A stretch of 64,000 nucleotides of DNA from Fluviicola sp. XM-24bin1 (GCA_003149635.1 QCWI01000004.1:230500-294499); one strand, 5' to 3'; numbered from the stretch's first letter, positions 35,401-43,988 are shown. The notes: generated by a model not told the origin, from the letters alone. Program-made: numbers and translations.

Positions 35401-36988
35401 TATCCTCACTCGCAGTTGCATTAATCGTTGGAGGTGTTGGAGTAGCTACACTGAATAGGTACTCTTCTTCACATCCAGAAAGCAATGAGTTTCCTGTAAC
35501 AATGTAAACATCGTTTACAATTGGTGGAATCAAAATCAACTGGTTGTTGGTTCCAATCACCGTAGTCGTATCTGATAATGTTGTCCACTCAGGGCTAAAT
35601 AAGTTCTGGGGTGGTGCTAAGAATACCGTATCATTCGTACATAATGCTGTATCTACAACCAAAGGTGGTTCCGGCTGGAAAGATCCTACCGAATACGCAT
35701 AACTCTCCGCGCTTCCCGTTCCATACACGTATGCACTTACCCCGTTTGGTGCAGTAATGTTGTGACTTCCTTGGGTGATGCTTACTTGAGCATATGAGTT
35801 CAATGGATTCGCTGGGAATGGGCTAAAACTTGCCGCCGGAATTGCAATACCATCCAGCAATACCGTACCGATATCCGCGGTTTCGACAACAACATTTAAG
35901 TTGTGTTGATTAATTACTGCGGAAGTCACCGTACTAAAGGTCACATCGGAAATTTTCTGATCGTCCCCATTCAATGAAAGCATTGCCGGGTCACCCGTGA
36001 TACTACACGTTACCCCTTGCATGAACTGCGTTACTGCGATTGGTGCTGAACCAACTACTTGAACTCCAGTTGGAACGTTGTTGAAGAACTGCGATTGACC
36101 TGAATTCAATATGATCGGTGCCCCTCCGTCAATAGAAACGGAAGTTCCGTTATCACGTGCAGTTACGGAGTACGTGTATCCTGAGGTTCCTGTGAATGGT
36201 ACAATGTAGTATTCATCTCCCCAAGCTTCTGTTGGTAAAAGCTGATCGAAAATGTGGTCACAGGCGGTACATCCATTCGGAATGTTGGTACATTGGGCTC
36301 CTGCGAATACAGCGAAAGGTCGACAAGACCCGCTGGCTGCCGTACCTACAATGGTTGATCCTGATAAATCTGTGTTATTGGCGGCTGCCTTGACCTGATA
36401 GGTTTCTCCTTCGTCCAATTGAACAAGGTAAGGAACTCCTGCTGCATTACCTCCAGAGGTAGCAACTGAGGGAGTAATCTCCACTTCCGTTCCATCTTCC
36501 GTAGCAACAATCAAAAATTCTGAGTTCAACTGGAATCCACCACCAATTCCCTGGAAGGTACTTACGATGTACTCGGTTCCAATGGATCGCACCGGCAAGA
36601 CTTTACTCGCATCGGCGGTATATGGATGGAAGTTAATGGCGAAGACACTCACGGTATCTTGAGTCGTAATATGAACCCCCCGGTTTTCAACAACATCATT
36701 GAGCACGTGATGCGCCATTGCCGTTGGAACTGTTACAGTCGTCACCGCTCCGGGGGTTACCGTAAAGTTTTGTGACCAAGCCTGAAGTGGAATCTCCACA
36801 GTACCTGTGGTAGCCGTACCTCCAGAAATGAATAATTGCAAGTCAATAGTATTGGCGTAGGTTCCATAATTGTTCATGTAACCCATCCAGAATTCTTTAC
36901 CAACAGTTGGTATAATTCCCCCTTGTCCGAACGTTGTCGAGGAGATTAGCAGAAATGCTACAAGATGCAGCAATCGTGGTAGTTTCAT
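32444..36988 (-). CDS. Giant IgGFc-binding-like adhesin with gliding-motility type B C-terminal domain
   Basis: 1514 residues. After the signal peptide, the first 345 residues form an IgGFc-binding-protein-like domain (TVGKEFWMGYMNNYG; Cys-rich CTNIPNGCTACDHIFDQ). The middle consists of many Ig/PKD-like modules of about 75-85 residues, each with D-T-x-L-C or C-x-G-E/D openings (LGNDTTLCDGDDLLL, LGPDFDICEHETVQI). The last 85 residues are the type B sorting domain: FVPNTFTPNGDEYNNGL, FRIFNRWGEVIFE, WDGTYNGRVIQDGTYVW. So it is a type IX substrate and probable adhesin. A truncated paralogue lies at 28413-29457. Confidence 0.9.
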   Translation of the reverse strand: MKLPRLLHLVAFLLISSTTFGQGGIIPTVGKEFWMGYMNNYGTYANTIDLQLFISGGTATTGTVEIPLQAWSQNFTVTPGAVTTVTVPTAMAHHVLNDVVENRGVHITTQDTVSVFAINFHPYTADASKVLPVRSIGTEYIVSTFQGIGGGFQLNSEFLIVATEDGTEVEITPSVATSGGNAAGVPYLVQLDEGETYQVKAAANNTDLSGSTIVGTAASGSCRPFAVFAGAQCTNIPNGCTACDHIFDQLLPTEAWGDEYYIVPFTGTSGYTYSVTARDNGTSVSIDGGAPIILNSGQSQFFNNVPTGVQVVGSAPIAVTQFMQGVTCSITGDPAMLSLNGDDQKISDVTFSTVTSAVINQHNLNVVVETADIGTVLLDGIAIPAASFSPFPANPLNSYAQVSITQGSHNITAPNGVSAYVYGTGSAESYAYSVGSFQPEPPLVVDTALCTNDTVFLAPPQNLFSPEWTTLSDTTTVIGTNNQLILIPPIVNDVYIVTGNSLLSGCEEEYLFSVATPTPPTINATASEDTVCMFTDIQMDVSIAPTGSYDILWSPGFYFDDPTQQSPVLTALVSGWYYVDVNTIGSTCSSARDSIWIEVNGGSIGELDLTTTNPFICAGDSTQHNLDVYQIVHFDDFNGGNDPNLWNNVAGFTNSNVCGSMTGDALLFDGGAPRVAETVDMNTTQGGTIDFSIKIANGAAPCDDAEFGEDVLLQYSNNAGGTWTTISTLFENAYPNFTVLSVPIPVGAQTAATRFRWVQPTFTGVAEDVWALDNVSFQMLDNTGFTFTWTPSGDLADPNATTTMAGPVADTWYVVDIVQGQCTYTDSVFVELDDFTVDAGPDTLLCFTANYQMQATTNSANPTYQWNQGPVLSSTTVLNPTIQTDTTLTYTLTVDNGVCTISDSVTVTYISGTTVGSLGDTTICEGDSIIVDMTGKSNIQWSPLTDITNPTSTSPIFHPTADQVYYVTYTTPLNCSLMDSIRFFVNQAPNVTITTPDTTVCAGEPVTINTTINNVPNPTYVWVTTETTPSITTNTAGVYWVTATSSCGSDTDAMTISNFAPIPLDLGNDTTLCDGDDLLLTVTIPQNGSALWSDNTTGATYTISTTSQVWVELTDSNGCVIADTINVDYHPVTVVDLGPDFDICEHETVQIDATVPTGSTYLWTPGNQTTAQIDVDAGGTYTVTVTDVYGCISDDDVIVTEILAPTPDIVGPTDYCITDTVTYSLTQAYNSYAWSTGSVAPTTELFGQNNVVAVAVTGPTGCIGYDTMNVTVHQVPTITLQPLYYLCDTNQVEVTAVLPNATSFTWDNGMTGPTVVLGEGVYTVTGVAVCEVQASTEIIVGQVDFTLGNDRHICHDESVFLAPLINNLDSILWWNNGSTSYLYTHDEPFSYFDTLEIVATAYGCGDVTDTLYLYVDDCNCPFFVPNTFTPNGDEYNNGLRIEHECLFEEFEFRIFNRWGEVIFEAQTTDFEWDGTYNGRVIQDGTYVWQAVYKYAYDQERTDVFTRTGHINVIK

Positions 36989-37123
36989 ACGTACTAAGTC
37001 GTTAACGATTCAAAATAACGAAAACTGAATCAATCTACCAATTTCCTAGACTTTTCTAATGATTAGGAAATCAGCTTTTTAATCAGTCAAGTTAAAGACG
37101 TAACTACGAGTGAATAAGTTGTC

Positions 37124-38404
37124 TTATTCTACGATTAAAAGGTAATTATTTTTCTTACCCTTGCTGAGAAGCACGTATTTGTTGTGAATCAAGGTTTCTG
37201 CCGTAATTGAGAATCGATCATCAACTTTCTCTTTGTTCACGGAAACTGCGTTTTGTTTCGCTGCCGTTCTGGCCTCACCATTTGATTTCAAAAAGCCTGT
37301 TTTTCCTGACAACGCATCCAAAATTCCGATCCCGTCTCCGAAGTCAGATTTGGTGATGGTAGCAACATCCACAGCGCCCTTCATTCCTTCGAAATCGTTC
37401 ACGCTCATCGAAACCACATCTTCATGAGACGCTTTTCCGAACAACAAGTTGGTCACAACGATGGCCGTTTGCAAGGCTTCTTTACCGTGAACACGCGTCG
37501 TGATATCCTCAGCCAAGGATCTTTGCAAGGCTCTTTGATGCGGCGCTTCCTTGTGCGTTTCTATCAAACTTTCAATTTCCTCGCGGGACATCAACGTGAA
37601 AATTTTGATGTAATTCTCTGCGTCCGCATCGGAGGCGTTCAACCAGAATTGGTAGAATTCGTAAGGAGATGTCTTTTCGGCATCCAACCAGACGTTTCCG
37701 CTTTCTGTTTTTCCGAATTTCGTTCCATCCGCTTTTTTAATTAATGGAGTCGTAACCGCGTATGCTTCTCCTCCACCCTTTCGGCGAATCAATTCTGTCC
37801 CAGTCACAATGTTCCCCCACTGATCAGATCCTCCCAACTGGACGATACAATTGTGGTGTTTATTCAAATGGTAGAAATCGTATCCCTGAACCAATTGGTA
37901 AGAGAATTCTGTAAATGACATTCCCGTTTCTAAGCGCGATTTTACGGAGTCTTTCGCCATCATGTAATTCACCGAAATGTGTTTTCCAACATCACGGATG
38001 AACTCAAGGAAAAACATGTCTTTGAACCAATCGTAGTTGTTGACCATCTCCGCTGAATTGGCTCCACTATCAAAATCTAAGAATTGCTCCAATTGCTTTC
38101 GAACGCATGCTACATTGTGATTCAGTGTCTCCGAATCCAATAAGTTTCGTTCTTGCGACTTCCCTGATGGATCGCCCACCATTCCGGTAGCTCCACCCAC
38201 CAATGCATAAGGCTTGTGTCCGGCGCGCTGGAAATGCACCAAAATCATGATTTGAACCAAACTTCCTACGTGAAGGGAATCCGCAGTTGGATCGAAACCG
38301 ATATAACCGCTAGAGACTTGTTTGTTAAGTGCTTCTTCCGTTCCGGGCATGATGTCGTGAATCATACCTCTCCATTGCAATTCTTGAATAAAATTTTCGG
38401 GCAT
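37124..38404 (-). CDS. tyrS: Tyrosyl-tRNA synthetase
   Basis: Class I aminoacyl-tRNA synthetase of 426 aa. GFDPTADSLHVGSLVQ contains the HIGH-like motif (LHVG), QLGGSDQWGNIVTG is the Tyr-pocket signature and KFGKTESGNVWL the KMSKS-like loop (KFGKT). A C-terminal S4-like RNA-binding segment covers about 355-426. Stop and start codons sit 2 nt from gldA, with which it is co-transcribed. Confidence 0.97.
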   Translation of the reverse strand: MPENFIQELQWRGMIHDIMPGTEEALNKQVSSGYIGFDPTADSLHVGSLVQIMILVHFQRAGHKPYALVGGATGMVGDPSGKSQERNLLDSETLNHNVACVRKQLEQFLDFDSGANSAEMVNNYDWFKDMFFLEFIRDVGKHISVNYMMAKDSVKSRLETGMSFTEFSYQLVQGYDFYHLNKHHNCIVQLGGSDQWGNIVTGTELIRRKGGGEAYAVTTPLIKKADGTKFGKTESGNVWLDAEKTSPYEFYQFWLNASDADAENYIKIFTLMSREEIESLIETHKEAPHQRALQRSLAEDITTRVHGKEALQTAIVVTNLLFGKASHEDVVSMSVNDFEGMKGAVDVATITKSDFGDGIGILDALSGKTGFLKSNGEARTAAKQNAVSVNKEKVDDRFSITAETLIHNKYVLLSKGKKNNYLLIVE

Positions 38405-38406
38405 TA

Positions 38407-39309
38407 CTAACTCTTGGTCAATTGTTTAAACACTTCTTCGAGTGATTTCTCTTCTTTTCTTAATGTTACAGCAAGCAAGTCGTTTTGTTGTGCAAATTGG
38501 GCAATTGTTTTTCGCAAGTCCATGTCTTCCGAGGTCTCCAAAAGCCATCCTTCACCTACTTGTTCCACGCGGCCTACTCCAGGAATCTTCTTGAGTTTGC
38601 TTCTTGAAATCGAACCTTCAAACTCCACAAAAACAGTCTGTACAGACCCTTCCAATTGGAGATCTTTTGCTTTGTCGTCGGCCACAATTTCGCCGCGATT
38701 GATAATAACTACGCGATCACAAATGGCTTCTACTTCTTGCATGATGTGCGTTGACAACATCACCGTTTTTTCCTTTCCAATTGATTTGATCAAATTTCGG
38801 ATATCCGCCAATTGGTTCGGATCCAAACCGGAAGTTGGCTCGTCCAAAATCAGCACTTCTGGATCATGAATGATTGCTTGAGCCAAACCTACACGTTGTC
38901 GGTATCCTTTTGAAAGTTGTCCGATTTGCTTGTTTTGCTCAATTTCCAGTCCCACTTTCTCTATCATTTCTGCTACGCGAGCCTTTAGATTAGGAACGTG
39001 ATAAATTTTTCCAACAAACGTCAAATATTCCTTCACGTACATGTCAAGATACAATGGATTGTGCTCGGGCAAATATCCGATCATGCGTCGTGTGTTCAAC
39101 GTGTCGACGGTAACATCTTCACCGCACACTTTTACGCTTCCGCCACTCGCGTTGATATATCCCGTAATGATTTTCATGGTTGTTGATTTTCCGGCACCGT
39201 TTGGCCCCAAAAAACCTACAATTTCTCCACTTCCTACATTGAAGGAAACATCTTTCACCGCGGCCTGATTGCCGTAGTACTTGAACAGGTTTTTTACCTC
39301 TATTGACAT
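38407..39309 (-). CDS. gldA: Gliding-motility ABC transporter ATP-binding subunit GldA
   Basis: A 300-residue ABC ATPase: Walker A GPNGAGKS, signature LSKGYRQRVG, Walker B VLILDEPTSGLDPNQ and switch His in STHIMQEVEA. The overall sequence, including MSIEVKNLFKYYGNQAAVKDVSF and a C-terminal regulatory tail of 80 residues, matches GldA of Flavobacteriia, which works with GldF and GldG. Those membrane partners are not in this window. With the type B sorting domain nearby it suggests a surface-motility or polysaccharide-export system. Confidence 0.9.
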   Translation of the reverse strand: MSIEVKNLFKYYGNQAAVKDVSFNVGSGEIVGFLGPNGAGKSTTMKIITGYINASGGSVKVCGEDVTVDTLNTRRMIGYLPEHNPLYLDMYVKEYLTFVGKIYHVPNLKARVAEMIEKVGLEIEQNKQIGQLSKGYRQRVGLAQAIIHDPEVLILDEPTSGLDPNQLADIRNLIKSIGKEKTVMLSTHIMQEVEAICDRVVIINRGEIVADDKAKDLQLEGSVQTVFVEFEGSISRSKLKKIPGVGRVEQVGEGWLLETSEDMDLRKTIAQFAQQNDLLAVTLRKEEKSLEEVFKQLTKS

Positions 39310-39450
39310 GTCATTAGGTTTGAAGCACGAATTTACACATTTATCAAGGATTCAATTCGTCATTGATTCAATAATTCCATCATTGGAATCAATGGATATA
39401 ACGGTGTGCTGTAAAACGGATACATTCCAATGAAAAACAAGCAGGAATGT
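39310..39450. repeat. Intergenic segment with a 9-bp hairpin
   Basis: CATTGATTC (39361-39369) and GAATCAATG (39386-39394) are a perfect inverted repeat around a 16-nt loop. No U-run follows. Nothing else is recognised from 39310 to 39450; it is the upstream region of gldA and probably holds its promoter. Confidence 0.5.
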
Positions 39451-39630
39451 TTAACCGCAAAGGTGCAAGAGGCACTAATTTTTTGACGAGCGCAGTTGAA
39501 AAAGTGCACTAGATCATCACGTTGTGATGATCAGAGGTAACGACTCGCTTAAATCTGATCGACCTAAAAGGTCGATCTTGTGTACTTCTATGTTATGGTA
39601 AACCTTGTGCTTCCGTGCCTTTGTGGTGAA
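39451..39630. repeat. Composite dispersed repeat element, copy B, with imperfect terminal inverted repeats
   Basis: The left end TTAACCGCAAAGGTGCAAGA and the right end, read in reverse complement (TTCACCACAAAGGCACGGAA), match as imperfect terminal inverted repeats. Between them are two perfect hairpins: GATCATCAC-gtt-GTGATGATC (39512-39532) and GATCGACC-taaaa-GGTCGATC (39557-39577). The right half repeats copy A at 750-826. The piece GACGAGCGCAGTTGAAAAAG (39485-39504) looks like a degraded GAGCGCAGTCGAA-type palindromic repeat. No coding sequence; MITE-like in shape. Confidence 0.55.
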
Positions 39631-39704
39631 AAAACGCAAGAACCGGTTGGGCACCGTCAGATCTTCGGTGTTAACTCGGATGCATAAAACTGACGGAAAT
39701 CATT

Positions 39705-39732
39705 TTGAGTTAACATTCGCACAGTAATTTTG
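39705..39732 (+). promoter_or_regulatory. Bacteroidota-type promoter of the symporter gene
   Basis: TTG at 39705-39707, a 17-nt spacer and TAATTTTG at 39725-39732 match the TTG/TAnnTTTG consensus well. Transcription would begin about 5-7 nt later, at the ATG 39738, giving a leaderless mRNA. The GTG used in the ORF track (39732) overlaps the -7 element and is therefore unlikely as the start. Confidence 0.65.
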
Positions 39733-39737
39733 TGGAC

Positions 39738-41054
39738 ATGGAGATCAAACCATTGAATCATCTTTCTGAACACCTGCAGCGATTGATCAAGGGACAACTT
39801 TGGGCAAAAGTGATTATTGGGATCGCCTTGGGAATTGCCTTGGGGTTGATTTTAAATCCTCAAAACGGGTATGTTTCGGCATCGATTAGTGAGAAAGCGG
39901 CAAGCTGGTTGGATATGCCGGGGCAGATTTTCCTCCGATTGGTTCAAATGGTTATGATTCCTTTGATTTTCGCGTCGATTATTACAGGGATCATTAGCAA
40001 CAGTTCCGAGAATTTGAAATCGATGGGATTGCGACTGTTGACCTATTTTATGATCACGACCGTTGTTTCTATTACCATCGGGATGGTGCTTTCTTATGCA
40101 ATGCAACCGGGGAAATACCTGAACAAATTGGGAGGATTACCGGGATCTAATAGCAATTCGGAACTCGCTACAGAAAGCGTAGGATCCAGTTCGATACCAG
40201 AAACCATCGCCAATTTGATTCCAAACAATCCGTTAGAAGCGATGATAACTGGGGAAATGCTAGGTGTAGTCATCTTTACCATCATTATTGGAGTAGCGAT
40301 CACACAACTTCCCAAACGACTTTTTGATCCGGTGATTCATTTTACCGAAGCCATTCAGAAAATTTGCATGATCGTTGTTTCTTGGGCGATGCAATTGGTT
40401 CCTTTTGCAGTATTTGGAATGATGGCAGCGCTGATGGCGCGCATTGGTTCCGATATCATCGCCGGTTTGGGCTATTATATATTGGTGGTATTCATCGGAC
40501 TCGTCATCTTAGTCGCCTTTTATTTATTGGTACTTCGCATTTTTACGGATATGTCACCATGGAAGTTTTTGAAAGCCGTCCGAGGGCCACAGCTGCTTGC
40601 CTTTTCAACGGCGAGTTCGGCTGCTGTAATGCCGCTATCCATGAAAACCGCCGACAACGATCTGAACGTTTCTTCGAATATCAGCGATTTTGTAATTCCC
40701 GTCGGCGCATCCATCAACATGGATGGAACCGCACTTTTTCAATGTGTATCCGCCGTATTTCTCGCACAGGCTTATGGCATCGAACTTTCATTGATTGAGA
40801 TCATTCTTTTATCCGCCACGATTGTTGCAGCATCCATTGGTACACCAGCAGTTCCAGGGGGCGGGGTAATCATTCTTGCTTCTGTTTTAGAAGGTGCTGG
40901 AATCCCAACCGGCGGATTGATTGTCATCATCGGAATTGACCGAATTCTTGGAATGTTTCGAACCGCCGTTAACGTCACTGGAGACCTTACCGCATGCGTT
41001 TTATTCCAAAAATGGTTCGGTACTGCGAAAACTCCTGCACCAAAAACAAACTGA
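39738..41054 (+). CDS. Dicarboxylate/amino acid:cation symporter (DAACS family)
   Basis: A secondary transporter of the GltP/DctA family, 438 aa. It has about eight transmembrane segments, a serine-rich reentrant loop (LLAFSTASSAAVMPLSMKTA), the substrate-binding helix VIPVGASINMDGTALFQ and AASIGTPAVPGGGVIILASVL. DRILGMFRTAVNVTGD near the end is typical: Asp/Arg at the C-terminal binding site decides acidic amino acid versus C4-dicarboxylate. Imports glutamate, aspartate or succinate-type substrates with Na+ or H+. Single-gene unit behind its own promoter. Confidence 0.93.
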   Translation: MEIKPLNHLSEHLQRLIKGQLWAKVIIGIALGIALGLILNPQNGYVSASISEKAASWLDMPGQIFLRLVQMVMIPLIFASIITGIISNSSENLKSMGLRLLTYFMITTVVSITIGMVLSYAMQPGKYLNKLGGLPGSNSNSELATESVGSSSIPETIANLIPNNPLEAMITGEMLGVVIFTIIIGVAITQLPKRLFDPVIHFTEAIQKICMIVVSWAMQLVPFAVFGMMAALMARIGSDIIAGLGYYILVVFIGLVILVAFYLLVLRIFTDMSPWKFLKAVRGPQLLAFSTASSAAVMPLSMKTADNDLNVSSNISDFVIPVGASINMDGTALFQCVSAVFLAQAYGIELSLIEIILLSATIVAASIGTPAVPGGGVIILASVLEGAGIPTGGLIVIIGIDRILGMFRTAVNVTGDLTACVLFQKWFGTAKTPAPKTN

Positions 41055-41060
41055 CTTCAT

Positions 41061-41068
41061 TACTTTTG
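41061..41068 (+). promoter_or_regulatory. TAnnTTTG -7 element just before rsgA
   Basis: TACTTTTG ends 4 nt before the ATG at 41073. No convincing -33 TTG is seen at 17-23 nt. A leaderless transcript is possible. Confidence 0.4.
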
Positions 41069-41072
41069 CCTC

Positions 41073-42023
41073 ATGTTAGACAAAGGTGTTGTTGTAAAAT
41101 CTACGGGAAAATGGTACATCGTTGCCATGCCTGATGGATCGCTTGTAAACTGCCGAATTCGCGGAAAGTTGCGTTTGGATGGTTTGCGAACGACCAATCC
41201 TTTGTCTGTAGGAGATGTGGTTCACGTTTCTGAAGAAATTGACGGCGAGGGCAATCGAATGATTGAAGATTTTGAACCGCGTCGGAATTACATCGTTCGA
41301 AAGTCCACGAACCTCAGCAAGCAAAAGCAAATCATTGCTGCGAACATCGATCGTGCGTACCTGATTGTGACGTTGAAATCGCCTGTGACGCATCTCGCAT
41401 TTATTGATCGTTTTTTGGTTTCAGCTGAGTCATTTCGTATCCCCACAACCTTACTATTCAACAAAACGGATTTGCTGGATGAAGATGAGCTGGAATACAT
41501 CGAAGCACTTCGATTCATGTATCAGGAGTGTGGCTATCCAAGTGAAATAATATCGGCCCGAGACAGCAAAAACATCGATTTCCTTCGTGATGAAATAAAG
41601 GACAAACAAGTGGTAATATCTGGGCATAGCGGTGTGGGAAAAAGTACCTTGATCAATGCATTGGATCCGAATTTGAATGTAAAAACGGGCGCCATTTCGA
41701 AAGCGCATCAACAAGGACAGCACACCACAACTTTTGCGGAAATGCATCCACTGGAAACTGGAGGATACATTATCGATACGCCGGGAATTCGTGCCTTCGG
41801 AATTGTCGATTTGGAAAAAGCGGTAATTTCCCATTACTTCCCTGAAATGCGTGAGCGGATGAACGAGTGTAAGTTCCACAACTGCTTGCACGTCAATGAA
41901 CCCAAATGTGCGATCAAGGCAGCGGTTGAATCTGGTGAAATTTTCGAATCTCGTTATGAGACTTACTTGCAATTGATGGAGGAAGATGAGAATGAGATTC
42001 ACCGTAAAAATCCTTTCGCATGA
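41073..42023 (+). CDS. rsgA: Ribosome small-subunit-dependent GTPase A
   Basis: A late 30S assembly factor. OB-fold N-terminus, then a circularly permuted GTPase: G4 NKTDL comes before G1 [14 protein letters not shown] and G3 DTPGIRAFG. The C-terminal zinc motif C-x5-C-x-H-x5-C ([15 protein letters not shown]) is intact. 316 aa is normal. Its stop overlaps the dtd start by 4 nt (ATGA). Confidence 0.96.
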   Translation: MLDKGVVVKSTGKWYIVAMPDGSLVNCRIRGKLRLDGLRTTNPLSVGDVVHVSEEIDGEGNRMIEDFEPRRNYIVRKSTNLSKQKQIIAANIDRAYLIVTLKSPVTHLAFIDRFLVSAESFRIPTTLLFNKTDLLDEDELEYIEALRFMYQECGYPSEIISARDSKNIDFLRDEIKDKQVVISGHSGVGKSTLINALDPNLNVKTGAISKAHQQGQHTTTFAEMHPLETGGYIIDTPGIRAFGIVDLEKAVISHYFPEMRERMNECKFHNCLHVNEPKCAIKAAVESGEIFESRYETYLQLMEEDENEIHRKNPFA

Positions 42024-42469
42024 GAGTTTTGATCCAACGTGTATCGGAAGCTTCGGTAACCATAAAAGGTAATGTTCATGGGAGCATCAAGCAAGGTTTA
42101 CTCTTGCTTTTGGGGATTGAATATGAAGACAATCAAGAAGATATCGATTGGCTCGTCAAGAAGATCACGCAGCTCCGCATCTTTTCCGACTATGAGGGCA
42201 AAATGAATCTTTCCGTTCAGGATGTGAAAGGGAGTTTGCTTGTCATTAGTCAATTTACCTTGCATGCCTCCACCAAGAAAGGAAATCGACCGAGTTACAT
42301 CAAAGCGGCACGACCTGAAGTTGCCATTCCGTTGTACGAACAATTCGTAAAAGCACTTTCGACGCATGATCTACCTGTAGAAACGGGAGAATTTGGCGCG
42401 GATATGAAAGTGCAATTGATCAACGACGGCCCTGTAACTATTTGGATAGATTCGCGCGATAAACAATGA
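42020..42469 (+). CDS. dtd: D-aminoacyl-tRNA deacylase
   Basis: Hydrolyses mischarged D-aminoacyl-tRNAs. The diagnostic SQFTLHA motif (about 77-83) and the C-terminal [10 protein letters not shown] Gly-Pro motif are both present. 149 aa is normal. Translationally coupled to rsgA, giving a small translation-quality operon. Confidence 0.96.
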   Translation: MRVLIQRVSEASVTIKGNVHGSIKQGLLLLLGIEYEDNQEDIDWLVKKITQLRIFSDYEGKMNLSVQDVKGSLLVISQFTLHASTKKGNRPSYIKAARPEVAIPLYEQFVKALSTHDLPVETGEFGADMKVQLINDGPVTIWIDSRDKQ

Positions 42470-42524
42470 TTTGGATTGGAACAATTGTTGTAAATTAGGG
42501 GCAAATCAATCTAATTAAAGAGAA

Positions 42525-43184
42525 ATGAAATTTATTTACAGTTTAGTTGCCGTTCTCGCATTCACATTCGCAGGATTATCGCAAAAAGGAGTCTACGTTA
42601 AGTACGAAAGCGAAATTGATGCCGCTGGTGAAGAAGGAGAAATGATGGCAATGATGATGAATGGTACTACGATGGAAGTCGCTTCGAGTGCCGAGAAAAC
42701 ATACACGAAAACCAAAATGGGAACGATGATGACCATGGAAATGGAGATGGACATTGATGGAAACGAAATGACCATTTTTATGACGGGTATGATGGGGAAC
42801 TTGGCGTTTCAAGGAAATCCTGATGATTTGGCTGCTGAAGAGGAAGAAGAAACAGAAGAGCCGGAACTTGAATTAGTAGACGAAACGAAAGAGATTCTTG
42901 GTGTAAAATGCAAGAAAGCCGTTTTGACAGATAGCGAAGGGAATCAATCGATTTACTGGTACACGGAAGACTTTAATCGCCCAGAAGGAATGGATCAAAT
43001 GCCAAATGGAATTCCTGGTTTGTGTTTAGAATTTGAAGTTGTCAACGAAGCAATGACCATGCGTTATACAGCTATTGAGTTCGATGATAAAGTGAAGATG
43101 GTCAACTACACCGTGGAAATCCCTGAAGGTGTTGAAGTGGGCTCTTTAGAAGACTTGAAAATGATGGGAATGGGCGGAATGTAA
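42525..43184 (+). CDS. Methionine-rich secreted GLPGLI-like protein
   Basis: A signal peptide (MKFIYSLVAVLAFTFAGLSQ) precedes a mature region in which Met is extremely common: I count 26 Met in 219 residues, clustered in EMMAMMMNGTTMEV, KMGTMMTMEMEMDIDGNEM and the C-terminal LKMMGMGGM. An acidic run EEEEETEEPELE sits in the middle. GIPGLCLEFE resembles the GLPGLILEI motif of the Bacteroidota GLPGLI family (or DUF4412), whose function is unknown. Metal (Cu) or oxidant binding by the Met clusters is only a possibility. Confidence 0.7.
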   Translation: MKFIYSLVAVLAFTFAGLSQKGVYVKYESEIDAAGEEGEMMAMMMNGTTMEVASSAEKTYTKTKMGTMMTMEMEMDIDGNEMTIFMTGMMGNLAFQGNPDDLAAEEEEETEEPELELVDETKEILGVKCKKAVLTDSEGNQSIYWYTEDFNRPEGMDQMPNGIPGLCLEFEVVNEAMTMRYTAIEFDDKVKMVNYTVEIPEGVEVGSLEDLKMMGMGGM

Positions 43185-43202
43185 TCCGCTAGAGATTTTT
43201 CT

Positions 43203-43988
43203 ATGAAAATTCAAATAACACTGATAAGCCTGTTGCTCTCCGCGGCAGGCTTTTCTCAAAATATATCCACGGAAGCGCCGTCAGTTTCTGCTAGTGCCGT
43301 GACGATTCCGAAGGGGCAATTGCAAGGCGAATTCAGTGCTGGATTTGATGTAAATAATGAAGGCCCGGAAACTTATTTTCAATCAAGCGAGTTACCTTTT
43401 TTGTTGACGCGCTATGCTTTAACAGATCGCTGGGAGTTTAGAACACAGCATGGAACTCAATTTACGAGCATCAATGGAATCAACAATTACCAATACACCA
43501 GTTTCGGTGTTGGAGTCAAGTATTCTATTCTGCCGAATGATGGCAACACCAACCTGGCCGTGATTGCCAACTATTCTCCTTTCAATGGCATATGGCGCGC
43601 CCAACAGGGAGATCTAACCTTGGCATTCAGTCAAGTACTCAGCGAAAGCAATAGTATCGGAGGAAATCTCGGCTATTCTCGCTTTGCAGTCACTGCCGAA
43701 GGATTTGGAGTGATTTCGAACCAGAACTCCTATCTGGCTTCTGCATATTACAGTTTTAATTTTGCTGATAAATGGACAGCTTTTGGCGAGTTTTTCTATC
43801 GATACAGTGAATTTTCTTCCATGGGTAGCGAAGTCCTTACTGGCGATACTTATGGTATTGATTTCGGACTTCAGTATCTTCTGCGCGAAAATATCCAATT
43901 GGATTGGGTATCTGGATTTAACCTCTCCAACTCATTTCAATTCCACTCGCTGGGCTTCAATATTTACTTCAACACAAACAAAGATTAA
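43203..43988 (+). CDS. Outer-membrane beta-barrel protein (MetA-pathway-of-phenol-degradation-like)
   Basis: A signal peptide (MKIQITLISLLLSAAGFSQ) is followed by repeated amphipathic strands: RYALTDRWEFRTQHG, SFGVGVKYSILPNDG, NLAVIANYSPF, SIGGNLGYSRF, GIDFGLQYLLREN. It ends in a strand with terminal aromatic/polar residues (LGFNIYFN). The pattern resembles the Phenol_MetA_deg transporter-like barrels common in Bacteroidota; substrate unknown. The TAA stop shares one base with the start of the MazG-like gene. Confidence 0.8.
   Translation: MKIQITLISLLLSAAGFSQNISTEAPSVSASAVTIPKGQLQGEFSAGFDVNNEGPETYFQSSELPFLLTRYALTDRWEFRTQHGTQFTSINGINNYQYTSFGVGVKYSILPNDGNTNLAVIANYSPFNGIWRAQQGDLTLAFSQVLSESNSIGGNLGYSRFAVTAEGFGVISNQNSYLASAYYSFNFADKWTAFGEFFYRYSEFSSMGSEVLTGDTYGIDFGLQYLLRENIQLDWVSGFNLSNSFQFHSLGFNIYFNTNKD

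Noticed and set aside
32622-36393. Rightward ORFs antisense to the giant adhesin
   Set aside because: They are shadows with no start context or domain; the leftward frame is continuous over 1514 codons with a signal peptide and sorting domain.
39732-39737. GTG start of the symporter gene
   Set aside because: The G of this codon is the last base of the TAATTTTG promoter element; ATG 39738 is more likely.
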